Shown: one piece after another, positions 1 through 7,852 of the stretch
Numbering within the stretch: position 1 is the first letter of the stretch
Layout: every line of letters begins with the position of its first letter
Program-made: the position numbers and the translations under genes
Assembly (NCBI RefSeq): GCF_001625565.1
Contig: NZ_AUXS01000022.1
Location: 83,207-147,206, forward strand
DNA: 64,000 nt
Origin: Pseudoalteromonas luteoviolacea NCIMB 1944
Lineage (GTDB): Bacteria > Pseudomonadota > Gammaproteobacteria > Enterobacterales > Alteromonadaceae
Direction: 5' to 3'
Notes under the pieces: generated by a model
Told to the model about the DNA's origin: nothing
The model's database searches: none
Seen by the model: only the letters and a program-made list of their open reading frames with translations

Positions 1-324
1 TTCTCAAGAAACATCTTTTCAAACACCCCAATGACCCTAGAGTATGAAGCACAAAAAGAAGCTTACGTATTCAGTCGATTTCCTGATGAAAATGGGGAGG
101 TTGTTAACCGAGTTAAATCACCTGCGGGCACCGGTACCTTCTCTTTCATTGATGGCAACCTGCACACGCTGATTAACCAACAAGAAAACATTTTTGAAAT
201 AACCAAGTTTGCCCGAGATGGCCTCTCAGTCTGCCAATATCAGCCAGGTGAAAGCTGTGCGACAGGTCGACAAGCTGTATTTAAATTTGCTCATGACGCT
301 GGCCCCTACCCAGCTGCTAACTAA
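1..324 (+). CDS. 3' end of an unrecognised gene (partial)
   Basis: The reading frame is open from the first base of the window and ends in TAA at 322-324, so this is probably the C-terminal part (about 107 residues seen) of a gene that starts upstream. An in-frame ATG at 31 has no convincing Shine-Dalgarno sequence and is probably internal. The piece is soluble-looking, rich in aromatic and charged residues, with two Cys near the end and no membrane segment. I do not recognise the family. A perfect hairpin follows 7 bases after the stop, which supports this being a real transcribed gene end. Confidence 0.55.
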   Translation, partial: FSRNIFSNTPMTLEYEAQKEAYVFSRFPDENGEVVNRVKSPAGTGTFSFIDGNLHTLINQQENIFEITKFARDGLSVCQYQPGESCATGRQAVFKFAHDAGPYPAAN

Positions 325-331
325 GAACATA

Positions 332-358
332 TGGGGACATCATGTGTCCCCACTTTTC
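332..358 (+). terminator. Intrinsic terminator after the partial gene
   Basis: A perfect 8-bp stem (TGGGGACA, 332-339, with TGTCCCCA, 345-352) carries a 5-nt loop and is followed by CTTTT. It lies between the plus-strand partial gene and the convergent SemiSWEET-like gene. Confidence 0.7.
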
Positions 359-645
359 TAACCAATGACCACAACAACTATCATTGATTGCAGTGCTAGG
401 CAGGCTAAATTAGTCAAGACAATGGCAGGCCGTTTAAAGCGGACCCCATAGAGTAACCAAAACATAAATACAACAACGTACCCAAATAAAAATGTCATCG
501 ACAATGTGCTTTCACCGTGACGATTTATTTCATTGAGCAACTGTCCAAGTAAAGCAAATGCACCTATCCCACCAAATAAAATTCCGGCGAAATCCCAATA
601 GCGCTCATTACTTGTCAATAAATGGCTCCAAACTGCCTTCAACAT
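358..645 (-). CDS. SemiSWEET / PQ-loop-like small membrane transporter
   Basis: A 95-residue protein with three predicted membrane helices. The C-terminal part has the pattern WLLYG, six residues, then P-x-I-V-x-x-N, which matches the third helix of bacterial SemiSWEET sugar transporters; these work as dimers. The start chosen is ATG at 643-645, preceded by a GGGGA Shine-Dalgarno sequence; the longer frame reaching 729 would run inside the HAD gene. Its ATG overlaps the stop of the HAD phosphatase gene (ATGTTGA), so the two are probably translationally coupled. With the phosphatase and the divergent DeoR-family regulator, the context suggests uptake and dephosphorylation of a sugar or sugar alcohol; the substrate is unknown. 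Family assignment is by pattern and size, moderately sure. Confidence 0.6.
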   Translation of the reverse strand: MLKAVWSHLLTSNERYWDFAGILFGGIGAFALLGQLLNEINRHGESTLSMTFLFGYVVVFMFWLLYGVRFKRPAIVLTNLACLALQSMIVVVVIG

Positions 646-1292
646 GCTTGTTTCCCCTGTGACAACTCGGTATTCCAACAGCAATAATCTATAACTCTCG
701 CCACAATGTTTGGATGCTCCAACTGGCAAAACCGCCCTACCACCACCACGTCACACCCGGCGGCCAATGCCCCTTGTACACCAGCATCAGAGTCTTCAAA
801 CACTAAACAATCTCGGCAAGGTAAACCCAATTTTTTAGCTGCGCTAATAAACGGCTCTGGATCAGGTTTACCATTTTGCACATCTTCAGCCCCCACTAAA
901 TATGGCGGCTTTGGTAAACCACAGTGTTGCATGCGCTGAAGCGCATTCTCCCGATCCGCTGACGTTGCCAATACCCAAGGTATTTGTCGTTCGTGCAAAT
1001 GGGTGATAAACCTCCCGGCTCCAGCAATTTCGCATACATATGCGGAAAATGTGGCCTCTGCGCCTTCTAAATTCTTGGTTTCCTGATGAATGTCCAAGTG
1101 AGGTAAATGCTGGCGGATATAATCTTCAAACCGTACACCACGACCGTCTTTAAGCACAGTTTCTAAGTCCAGATGATGCATCTGACACCAAGGTGCAATG
1201 GCTTTCGCTATGGCTTTATCAGAATCAACTAACGTTCCATCCATATCAAAGATAATGCCTCGATAGTTAGATAAGTCACAAAACAACTCCAT
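639..1292 (-). CDS. HAD-superfamily phosphatase (beta-phosphoglucomutase / sugar phosphatase type)
   Basis: A 217-residue soluble hydrolase. HAD motif I is FDMDGTLVDS near the N-terminus (nucleophile and acid/base Asp), motif II is the Thr-Ser of VLATSA, and motifs III and IV are the Lys of GKPDPEPF and the acidic pair of VFEDSDAGV. An alpha-helical cap sits between motifs I and II, as in the YqaB/YfbT/beta-phosphoglucomutase group, so a sugar-phosphate or polyol-phosphate substrate is likely but not provable. It is the first gene of a two-gene unit with the SemiSWEET-like gene and is divergent from the DeoR-family regulator, with an array of direct repeats in between. Confidence 0.8.
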   Translation of the reverse strand: MELFCDLSNYRGIIFDMDGTLVDSDKAIAKAIAPWCQMHHLDLETVLKDGRGVRFEDYIRQHLPHLDIHQETKNLEGAEATFSAYVCEIAGAGRFITHLHERQIPWVLATSADRENALQRMQHCGLPKPPYLVGAEDVQNGKPDPEPFISAAKKLGLPCRDCLVFEDSDAGVQGALAAGCDVVVVGRFCQLEHPNIVARVIDYCCWNTELSQGKQAC

Positions 1293-1308
1293 ACCTCCTC
1301 CTTAAAAA

Positions 1309-1368
1309 ATGCAAAAACATGCAAACAAAACAAAAAAAACGTAAAAATATGCAACAACAAGCAAATAA
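1309..1368. promoter_or_regulatory. Phased decamer direct repeats in the HAD/DeoR divergent promoter region
   Basis: ATGCAA-type motifs recur on a 10-bp register: 1309 (ATGCAAAAAC), 1319 (ATGCAAACAA), 1349 (ATGCAACAAC) and 1359 (AAGCAAATAA), with degenerate copies at 1329 and 1339. A further ATGCAAA lies at 1423, just before the regulator's start codon. DeoR-family repressors such as GlpR and AgaR are known to bind direct repeats with about helical-turn spacing, so this is a plausible operator for the adjacent DeoR-family protein. The assignment is inference; A-rich composition could create part of the pattern by chance. Confidence 0.45.
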
Positions 1369-1429
1369 TACGCTTGCGATCCCAATTAGATCAAGTAAAA
1401 TTCGGCAAAAAAACGCAGGAACATGCAAA

Positions 1430-2194
1430 ATGCTACTCGCTGAACGACATCAATTGATCTTAGACCAACTCACCCTGCATGGCAGGATCACTTCGGTAGA
1501 ACTAGCCAAAACACTGGCCGTAAGTGAAGATACGATCAGGCGCGATCTTAACAAGTTGGGTGAACTTAAGCTGCTGCGCCGTGTTCATGGTGGCGCCTTG
1601 GTTTTACAGGAAGACACGCCGGATTATTTCGATAGGTTAAGTACACCAGATCCATCAAAAAAGCGTTTTTTAAAACCCGCACTCGATATGCTTGAAGCGG
1701 GCCAAACTATTGTGATTGATTCGGGAGAAACCTGTCGTTATTTGGCGCAAAATTTACCCGCAAACCTACCTTTAACTGTCGTCACAGGCTGCCCTTTAAT
1801 TGTTCAAGATCTCATGCAACACCCCCAAGTACAAGTAATACAAATTGGTGGAAGAATGTTTAAACCAGCAATGCGTACAGTCGGAAATTCAGCCATCGAG
1901 ATGATCAAGCAAATTCGTTTTGATTTAGTCTTTATGGGGATCTGCGCGTTTCATGTAAAACACGGTTTCTGTGTGAGTTATTTGGAAGAGGCGGAAGTAC
2001 TCAGAGCAACGATCGAGCAAGCTGATCGCACCATACTTATGGGCCCCCATGATAAATTAGATAAAACCATGACTTTTCAAATCGTGCCTGCACAGAAGAT
2101 CCATCATGTTATTACTGATGTCGGTGTGCGCCCAGATGTTCAAGCCAATATCCAAGCGCTTGGTATAGAAGTAACCATTGTGCCAAGTAGCTAG
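1430..2194 (+). CDS. DeoR-family transcriptional regulator
   Basis: A 254-residue DNA-binding repressor. The N-terminal helix-turn-helix begins LLAERHQLILDQL and contains SVELAKTLAVSEDTIRRDLNKL, the classic DeoR signature; a sugar-phosphate sensor domain (DeoRC) follows. The start is placed at ATG 1430 because family members begin this way and GCAGGAA lies about 9 bases upstream; the frame is open another 37 codons upstream but reads as low-complexity Lys/Asn/Gln. It is divergent from the HAD-SemiSWEET pair and probably controls it in response to a sugar phosphate. It is not recognisable as a specific named member. Confidence 0.85.
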   Translation: MLLAERHQLILDQLTLHGRITSVELAKTLAVSEDTIRRDLNKLGELKLLRRVHGGALVLQEDTPDYFDRLSTPDPSKKRFLKPALDMLEAGQTIVIDSGETCRYLAQNLPANLPLTVVTGCPLIVQDLMQHPQVQVIQIGGRMFKPAMRTVGNSAIEMIKQIRFDLVFMGICAFHVKHGFCVSYLEEAEVLRATIEQADRTILMGPHDKLDKTMTFQIVPAQKIHHVITDVGVRPDVQANIQALGIEVTIVPSS

Positions 2195-2264
2195 TCCCCT
2201 TACTTGGCCTTTCGAGCATAGGCAGTTAGAATATGCCCGTTTTGATCTCTTTTGGAATTTTGCT

Positions 2265-2918
2265 GTGCTTTTAAATTACAATCCGCCTACCGATCCCTAT
2301 CTTGAAATTTTATATCAAGATGAACATATGTTGGTGATCAATAAACCAAGCGGCTTGTTAACCGTCCCCGGCAAAGATCCAAAGCATGCGGACAGCGTAA
2401 TTAATCGCGTTAATCGCGTTTTTCCAAACGCAAAAATTGTCCATCGCTTGGATATGGCAACCTCTGGTGTACTGTGTTTAGCAATGCACAAAGAAGCCCA
2501 TCGTTTTTTAAGTATCCAGTTTCAAGACAGGCTCACTAAAAAGCGTTACGTCGCACGTGTATTTGGTAAATTAGAGTCCAAGCATGGCTCTGTCGATTTA
2601 CCCTTAACCTGTGACTGGCCCAACCGCCCCAAACAAATGGTTTGCCACGAATCGGGCAAGCCCTCACTGACGCACTTTGAAGTACTTGAATATGAACCAC
2701 TGGCGACACGCGTTTCTCTAACACCTATCACGGGACGCTCCCATCAGCTACGCGTGCATATGCAATCCCTTGGACATGTGATTCTAGGCGATAGACTTTA
2801 TGCCCAAGGAGATGCGCTGAAAGCGGCAAATAGGCTACAATTACATGCACAAATGCTTGAGATCTGCCACCCTGTCAGCGGCGAAATGATGCAGTTTAAT
2901 GCACCGGATCCGTTTTAG
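2265..2918 (+). CDS. rluA: Dual-specificity 23S rRNA/tRNA pseudouridine synthase RluA
   Basis: RluA converts U746 of 23S rRNA and U32 of some tRNAs to pseudouridine. The protein has the catalytic motif HRLDMATSGV with Asp63, an early segment NKPSGLLTVPG, and the later GRSHQLRVHM and LHAQML motifs of the RluA family. The start is set at GTG 2265, giving a 217-residue protein beginning MLLNYNPP, which fits the family N-terminus and the usual length of about 219 residues; in-frame codons upstream back to 2178 are not conserved-looking. A weak GGA lies 9 bases before the GTG. It lies just downstream of the DeoR-type gene and converges on the M20 amidohydrolase. Confidence 0.9.
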   Translation: MLLNYNPPTDPYLEILYQDEHMLVINKPSGLLTVPGKDPKHADSVINRVNRVFPNAKIVHRLDMATSGVLCLAMHKEAHRFLSIQFQDRLTKKRYVARVFGKLESKHGSVDLPLTCDWPNRPKQMVCHESGKPSLTHFEVLEYEPLATRVSLTPITGRSHQLRVHMQSLGHVILGDRLYAQGDALKAANRLQLHAQMLEICHPVSGEMMQFNAPDPF

Positions 2919-2926
2919 GATCCGGT
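2903..2926 (+). terminator. Hairpin overlapping the rluA stop codon
   Basis: Nine base pairs (ACCGGATCC, 2903-2911, with GGATCCGGT, 2918-2926) enclose the loop GTTTTA; the rluA TAG stop (2916-2918) lies in the loop and stem. Only a poor T-tract follows. It sits between convergent genes and probably terminates or protects the transcript ends. Confidence 0.5.
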
Positions 2927-2938
2927 CGGCATTTATAG

Positions 2939-4249
2939 TTATTGATTAAATAGATCTAGCGCACTGGCAGTCATTGCACGCACGCCCGTTTTTAAAGCCA
3001 GCGGGTAGTCTGGTGCAAATTTGCTTGAGTGCAGTGACGGCAAAACGGTGCCATTTTTTTGCGCCGCTGCATAATCCTGCGGGTTTACACCGCCTAGCCA
3101 AAAGATAGTGATCGGCACATTTTCTGTGGTGCGCCCAAACAAACCAAAGTCTTCACCCGCCATAACAGGATCCGCTTTGACAACATTCTCTTCACCTAAC
3201 TCGTTTTTGATACTGGCTGTTACAGCATTAGCAAGCGCAGGATCATTGTATGTGGATGGAATGCTTTCAGATTCATGCACATACACTACAGGCGCTTTAT
3301 CTGCGGGTAATCCAGCACTGATGGCCACCCCTTGTGTTAACCGTTTTAGCGCGGCTATTTGCTGATCTCTCACTTCTCTGTCGTAAGATCGTAAAGTTAA
3401 TTGCAGCTTTACTTCATTAGAAATAATATTGTGCTTAGATCCGCCATGTATTGATCCTACCGTGATCACTGAAGGTTTCAGCGGCGAGATCTCTCGACTT
3501 GTGATGGTCTGGATCCCAAGCACAATACGAGAAGCAAGTACCACAGGATCAATTGTTGTGTGGGGGTAAGCTCCGTGACCACCTTGCCCTTTTACAGTAA
3601 TATCCACTGAGTCGACATTGGCAAGCGCATAACCAGGAGAGATAGCTACTTTACCAGCAGGTAATGATGCACTGACATGCAAGCCTAACACATGATCTGG
3701 TTTGGCAAACTTGCTAAATAGCCCCTCTTTTAACATTGCCTTGGCACCTGCGCCAACTTCTTCTGCTGGCTGAGCCACCATCATCAAGGTGCCCTTCCAC
3801 TGGTGTTTATTCTTTATCAACTGCTCAGCTGCACCAATAAAGCTAGTCATATGGATATCATGACCACACCCATGCATCACGCCTACCGTATTGTTGTTTG
3901 CATCCTGCACCCTGATTTTAGAGGCATATGACTTGCCTGTTTGTTCTATGATTGGTAGAGCATCGGTGTCTGCACGGATCATCACGGTCGGCCCCTGTCC
4001 ATTTTTGAACAGACCAACTACACCATATCCGCCAACGCGATCTGTTACATCAAACCCGAGCTGTCTGAGCTCCTGCGCCAAGCGCGCTCCGGTGTTTTTC
4101 TCTTGCAACGATAATTCAGGGTTTTGGTGGAGATGGAGATAAAGTTGTTCTAATTTTGGCAGCGATAAACTAACCGCAGATTCTAAATCACTGGCGATAA
4201 CCTGATTGGCGCAACACAATAACGCCATTGATGTGAGCAATGTTTTCAT
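2939..4249 (-). CDS. Secreted M20-family amidohydrolase (peptidase M20D)
   Basis: A 436-residue zinc hydrolase with an N-terminal signal peptide ending near VIAS, so it acts in the periplasm or outside. M20D motifs seen are RADTDALPI, the metal-ligand segment MHGCGHDIHM, and QPAEE with the general-base Glu; the dimerisation domain starts near GGHGAYPH. The family includes N-acyl-amino-acid amidohydrolases (hippurate, indole-acetyl amino acid and carboxypeptidase types) that split an amide to release an amino acid; the actual substrate cannot be told. It stands as a single gene converging on rluA. Confidence 0.85.
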   Translation of the reverse strand: MKTLLTSMALLCCANQVIASDLESAVSLSLPKLEQLYLHLHQNPELSLQEKNTGARLAQELRQLGFDVTDRVGGYGVVGLFKNGQGPTVMIRADTDALPIIEQTGKSYASKIRVQDANNNTVGVMHGCGHDIHMTSFIGAAEQLIKNKHQWKGTLMMVAQPAEEVGAGAKAMLKEGLFSKFAKPDHVLGLHVSASLPAGKVAISPGYALANVDSVDITVKGQGGHGAYPHTTIDPVVLASRIVLGIQTITSREISPLKPSVITVGSIHGGSKHNIISNEVKLQLTLRSYDREVRDQQIAALKRLTQGVAISAGLPADKAPVVYVHESESIPSTYNDPALANAVTASIKNELGEENVVKADPVMAGEDFGLFGRTTENVPITIFWLGGVNPQDYAAAQKNGTVLPSLHSSKFAPDYPLALKTGVRAMTASALDLFNQ

Positions 4250-4426
4250 AAGGTTATTATTATTAAGTTGAAAAAGTCATACCAGCTTGCAAACAAATGC
4301 TGGTAAATGCAACTACTTTATAAGCGATCACTTGCCGTTATCATATTAAGATCTGAACACTTTTCTCCCTTTCATTTTTACATCCATTTGCTAAGCTTAA
4401 ATTCTCTACAGGGGGATTTTTATACT

Positions 4427-5620
4427 GTGAAAACAATAAATATCAAAGATTTACAACCTGGTATGTTTGTTGTTGGCGTGATCAAACAAGCCGGACATGT
4501 TCGTGTAAAAAATCAGGGTTGGGTCAGAAATGAAAAAGGGATCAATAACCTGATCAACTCAGGTGTATTAGAAGTTGAAATAGATCCCGATAAAACACTG
4601 GATCAATCTCAACCTGAAACAGAAACGGTCGAAGAGATCACCGAAGCACCTAAACAGGATCCATGGCATAAATCAGTGCCTGTTGAAGCTGAGCTTGGTC
4701 ATGCAGTGCAGATGTATGAACAGGCGAAACAGCTCCAAGAGAAAACCTTTTTAGATATCAAAGAAGGGCGCAAAATCGATGTTGCGGACTTTAAAGCAAC
4801 GGCTTCAGGATTTATTGATTCGGTCTTTAGAAACCAAGATGCTCTAGCCTGTATTGCGCGGATCCGTGAAAAAGATGGCTATTTGTTAGAACACTCCCTG
4901 AATGTCTCTATTTTAATGAGCATCTTCGCGAAACACCTAGGCTTTGAGCGTACACTCATTGAAGAGTTGGCCACTGGTGCGCTGTTGCATGATATTGGCA
5001 AAATCAAAATACCTGACGAAATACTCCAAAAGCCAGACAAACTCAGTGAAAACGAATTCGCCATTATGCGCGAGCATGCCAAATTCAGCCACGATATTGT
5101 TAAAGACAGTGGGCTCGGTGACATCGCCTCAGAAATCGCTGGCTTTCATCATGAACGATTAAATGGCACAGGTTACCCTTATGCAAAAAAAGGCGAGGAG
5201 TTATCTCAATACGTTCGCATGATCTCAATAGTCGATGTTTACGATGCACTTACCGCTGACAGAGTCTACAAAGTTGGTATGGCGCCGATAAAAGCGTTTA
5301 GAAAACTCAAAGATGGCTGTCCACATGAATTTGATGAGAACCTACTTAATCAGTTTATTCACTGTATTGGCATGTACCCTGTCGGCACACTCGTCAAGCT
5401 TAAAAGCCACCGAGTCGGCATTGTCGCAGCCAGCAACCCGGACTCTCCTTTACAGCCTGTAGTCAAAGTATTTTATAACGCGAAAAACATGTTCCATGTT
5501 GAAGTGAGAGATATCGACTTGAGCGATAAACGTGTTGATGATGAGTTAGAAGCCGCAGTTAAGCCTGAAGAGTTTGGGCTTGATTTAATTAAGTTTTTCC
5601 GTCACTCGATGCTACCTTAG
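4427..5620 (+). CDS. HD-GYP domain cyclic-di-GMP phosphodiesterase
   Basis: A 397-residue cytoplasmic protein. Residues 1 to about 60 resemble the DUF3391 domain that often precedes HD-GYP (KTINIKDLQPGMFV). The HD-GYP domain has HDIGKIKIPDEIL (His188-Asp189) and HHERLNGTGYP (Asn246 to Pro251), both intact, so it should hydrolyse cyclic-di-GMP using bound metals. The start is GTG 4427 with GGGGGA 10 bases upstream; the frame is open earlier but the upstream codons do not look like the family. It is a single gene, so the signal it serves is unknown. Confidence 0.88.
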   Translation: MKTINIKDLQPGMFVVGVIKQAGHVRVKNQGWVRNEKGINNLINSGVLEVEIDPDKTLDQSQPETETVEEITEAPKQDPWHKSVPVEAELGHAVQMYEQAKQLQEKTFLDIKEGRKIDVADFKATASGFIDSVFRNQDALACIARIREKDGYLLEHSLNVSILMSIFAKHLGFERTLIEELATGALLHDIGKIKIPDEILQKPDKLSENEFAIMREHAKFSHDIVKDSGLGDIASEIAGFHHERLNGTGYPYAKKGEELSQYVRMISIVDVYDALTADRVYKVGMAPIKAFRKLKDGCPHEFDENLLNQFIHCIGMYPVGTLVKLKSHRVGIVAASNPDSPLQPVVKVFYNAKNMFHVEVRDIDLSDKRVDDELEAAVKPEEFGLDLIKFFRHSMLP

Positions 5621-5643
5621 CGACCGACTTTCGGCGCTAAGGT
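5614..5643 (+). terminator. Hairpin overlapping the HD-GYP gene stop codon
   Basis: A two-part perfect stem: ACCTTAGCG (5614-5622) with CGCTAAGGT (5635-5643), and inside it CCGA with TCGG around a CTT loop. The TAG stop of the HD-GYP gene is in the 5' arm. No T-tract follows. It lies between two convergent genes. Confidence 0.5.
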
Positions 5644-5661
5644 GCCCACACAGTGACTGAG

Positions 5662-6756
5662 TTATGGGATCCAGTCCTGCATTGCATTCAAGGTAAATTC
5701 AATCCCGTCAAAATCAAAAAGAGCTTGCTCTGGTGTGATCTCAACAATCGTCAATGCCCCAAGATTATCCCCTTCGTATAACTCTCGGTTGTTTAATTTT
5801 ATCCAGCGCTTCTCTGGCTCGGTCGCATAAATATGAGCTTGATAGCGCAAAGAAGGAATGCTGTTTTGTAATTTTGGTGGTAACAGCTCAACAGGCGTGG
5901 CATGTGCAGTATCTCTACTGCTCGATACCACATCTTCCTCGTCACCAGAGTTCACAGTAAATGCTGGTCGTGTTTCTTCTACAGCCGCTGCAAATGCTTG
6001 TTTTAGTTCATCTGACACACCAGCCAACTCATCTTCTTGGACGTTTTGCGTCCCATTAAACTGGTTAACTTGTGGGTTATTTGTATACTGCTGAGCCATG
6101 TTTGGATTGTACGTTTGGCCGTTATTTGCTGCCACCATCGACTGCTGTGGGTAAGTCATATTAGGCTGTACAAACTGCCCGGCCGTCGCATATTGTTGTA
6201 CTTGTGGTACTTGACTTTGCACTGGTACGTTTACAATTTGCCCTTGGCTATTAACTGGTACCAATTGCTGTGAGTACACAGCTCTCCCACTGGCGTCAAA
6301 GCCAACCTGTACCGACATCCACTGATAATGGATCTGGTTGTTCACCACGCCTTGAACCACAGGTTGCTGCATAAGCACAGGCTGCTGAACTTGGTTGGCC
6401 ACTGGTATAGCAGGCACAACAGCAGGTGTAACGGCAGAGGCCACTGTAGTATCAGGGGTAGCCTCTGTGTTCTCGACATTGTCCGCAGTTTTCGTTGCTG
6501 GTTGCTCTGTGGCGGTGGATTTATCATCTTCAGCCACTTGTGTAGCCACGGCTTGCTGCGCTTCTTCAGGTGCTTGTACCGCTTGTCCTAAAAAGTAGCC
6601 AGCACTTAATGCGCAAACACTAATAAGCCCACCACCAAGACCGAGACTTAAACGTTTATAAAAAGCCACCTGTGCTGATTGACGTGCTTGTACATAGTCT
6701 TGCTCAGATTTTGACTGTTGTTGTGATTGTTTTAATGCATTAACAAGATAAGACAT
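5662..6756 (-). CDS. gspB: Type II secretion assembly protein GspB
   Basis: A 364-residue bitopic inner-membrane protein. A short cytoplasmic N-terminus (SYLVNALKQSQQQ) is followed by a membrane helix around residues 37-58. A long Gln/Pro/Val-rich periplasmic linker leads to a conserved C-terminal domain of about 70 residues (around PSLRYQAHIYATEPEKRW and LTIVEITPEQALFDFDG) typical of GspB/ExeB/PulB. With GspA it helps assemble the outer-membrane secretin GspD in Aeromonas and Vibrio. It lies 9 bases downstream of gspA in one operon. The rest of the gsp cluster is not in the window, as is usual for gspAB. Confidence 0.82.
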   Translation of the reverse strand: MSYLVNALKQSQQQSKSEQDYVQARQSAQVAFYKRLSLGLGGGLISVCALSAGYFLGQAVQAPEEAQQAVATQVAEDDKSTATEQPATKTADNVENTEATPDTTVASAVTPAVVPAIPVANQVQQPVLMQQPVVQGVVNNQIHYQWMSVQVGFDASGRAVYSQQLVPVNSQGQIVNVPVQSQVPQVQQYATAGQFVQPNMTYPQQSMVAANNGQTYNPNMAQQYTNNPQVNQFNGTQNVQEDELAGVSDELKQAFAAAVEETRPAFTVNSGDEEDVVSSSRDTAHATPVELLPPKLQNSIPSLRYQAHIYATEPEKRWIKLNNRELYEGDNLGALTIVEITPEQALFDFDGIEFTLNAMQDWIP

Positions 6757-6765
6757 GACACACCA

Positions 6766-7680
6766 TTAAAATAAATATGAAAGACCAAAACCGCATGCAA
6801 ACATGGCGGCCACCCAACCTGAAATTAATACAGGTACATTGAGCTTTTTGGTTTGTTGTTCTGGGATCAAATTCAGTGGCAAGGCTTCTTTTGCCGCCTG
6901 CTCTGCAATTTCTTTGCTGATCTCTTGCTGCTGGGCTGAATACGCACCTAGCAGACAGCGATCAGCCAGTAAGTTAATAAGCCTAGGGATCCCAGCTGTA
7001 ACTTGGTGGATATAAGCTATCGACTCATTACTAAATAAATGGTTTTGACATCCCGCTTTATTCAGCCTGTGTTTGATATATGAAAATACTTGCGATTCCG
7101 TCAATGGTAATAAGTGATACCGTGCGGTGATGCGCTGTGCCAGCTGGCGCAACTCATTGCGCTGCAATAGTTGTTGCAGCTCAGGCTGCCCGACAAGCAC
7201 TATTTGGAGTAATTTTTTATGATCCGTTTCTAAGTTGGTGAGCAAGCGAAGCTGCTCTAGCACTTCTGCCGCAAGATGCTGTGCTTCATCTATGATCAGC
7301 ATGGTGTGGCCACCTTGCTCATGATTATCCAGCAACCTTTTTTTAATCACGTCAGTTAACGATTTAAGTGTTGCGTCTTTTGCATCATATTCTATATGTA
7401 GCTCGTCACAAATGCTCGCTAACAATTCCATTTCTGATAATGCTGGATTTAAGACAAACGCGACCTGAGTGGATTCGGGTAATTGCGCTAACATGCTGCG
7501 GGTCACCGTGGTTTTTCCAGTGCCCACTTCCCCTGTTAGTAATACAAAGCCACCGGCATCGCCAAGTCCATAGGTTAAATGTGCCAACGCTTCTTTGTGG
7601 CGATCACTTAAAAATAGAAACTCAGGATTCGGCGCAATTGAAAACGGTTTCTCCGTTAAACCAAAATAGCGTAAATACAC
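6766..7680 (-). CDS. gspA: GspA/ExeA-family ATPase for type II secretion, short form
   Basis: A 304-residue AAA+ ATPase. The N-terminus YLRYFGLTEKPFSIAPNPEF is the family hallmark, the Walker A is GEVGTGKTT (Lys56) and the Walker B is MLIIDEAQHL. The protein ends directly after one predicted membrane helix (about residues 280-304). Full-length ExeA proteins are known to continue into a periplasmic peptidoglycan-binding domain (total about 550 residues); that domain is absent here, with a clean stop. GspA and GspB together place the secretin in the cell wall, so the missing domain is notable. The gene is the first of the gspA-gspB operon. Confidence 0.82.
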   Translation of the reverse strand: MYLRYFGLTEKPFSIAPNPEFLFLSDRHKEALAHLTYGLGDAGGFVLLTGEVGTGKTTVTRSMLAQLPESTQVAFVLNPALSEMELLASICDELHIEYDAKDATLKSLTDVIKKRLLDNHEQGGHTMLIIDEAQHLAAEVLEQLRLLTNLETDHKKLLQIVLVGQPELQQLLQRNELRQLAQRITARYHLLPLTESQVFSYIKHRLNKAGCQNHLFSNESIAYIHQVTAGIPRLINLLADRCLLGAYSAQQQEISKEIAEQAAKEALPLNLIPEQQTKKLNVPVLISGWVAAMFACGFGLSYLF

Positions 7681-7852
7681 GATCTGTCTCTTTATTGTTA
7701 GAATGCTGCCTATAATGGCAAAAAATCACTTTAAGTTAAAACATTGTTTGCTTAATCGTCCCTGAATTTTTCACAAATTTAGGAACAAACATTTTAAACT
7801 CAAGGTGATAGTGCCATAGTAAAGAATGAATTAATGAAGTATTAGGATGACT

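Noticed and set aside
1319..1429. N-terminal extension of the DeoR-family regulator from ATG 1319
   Set aside because: Encodes low-complexity Lys/Gln/Asn from the repeat array; the family start and Shine-Dalgarno sequence point to 1430.
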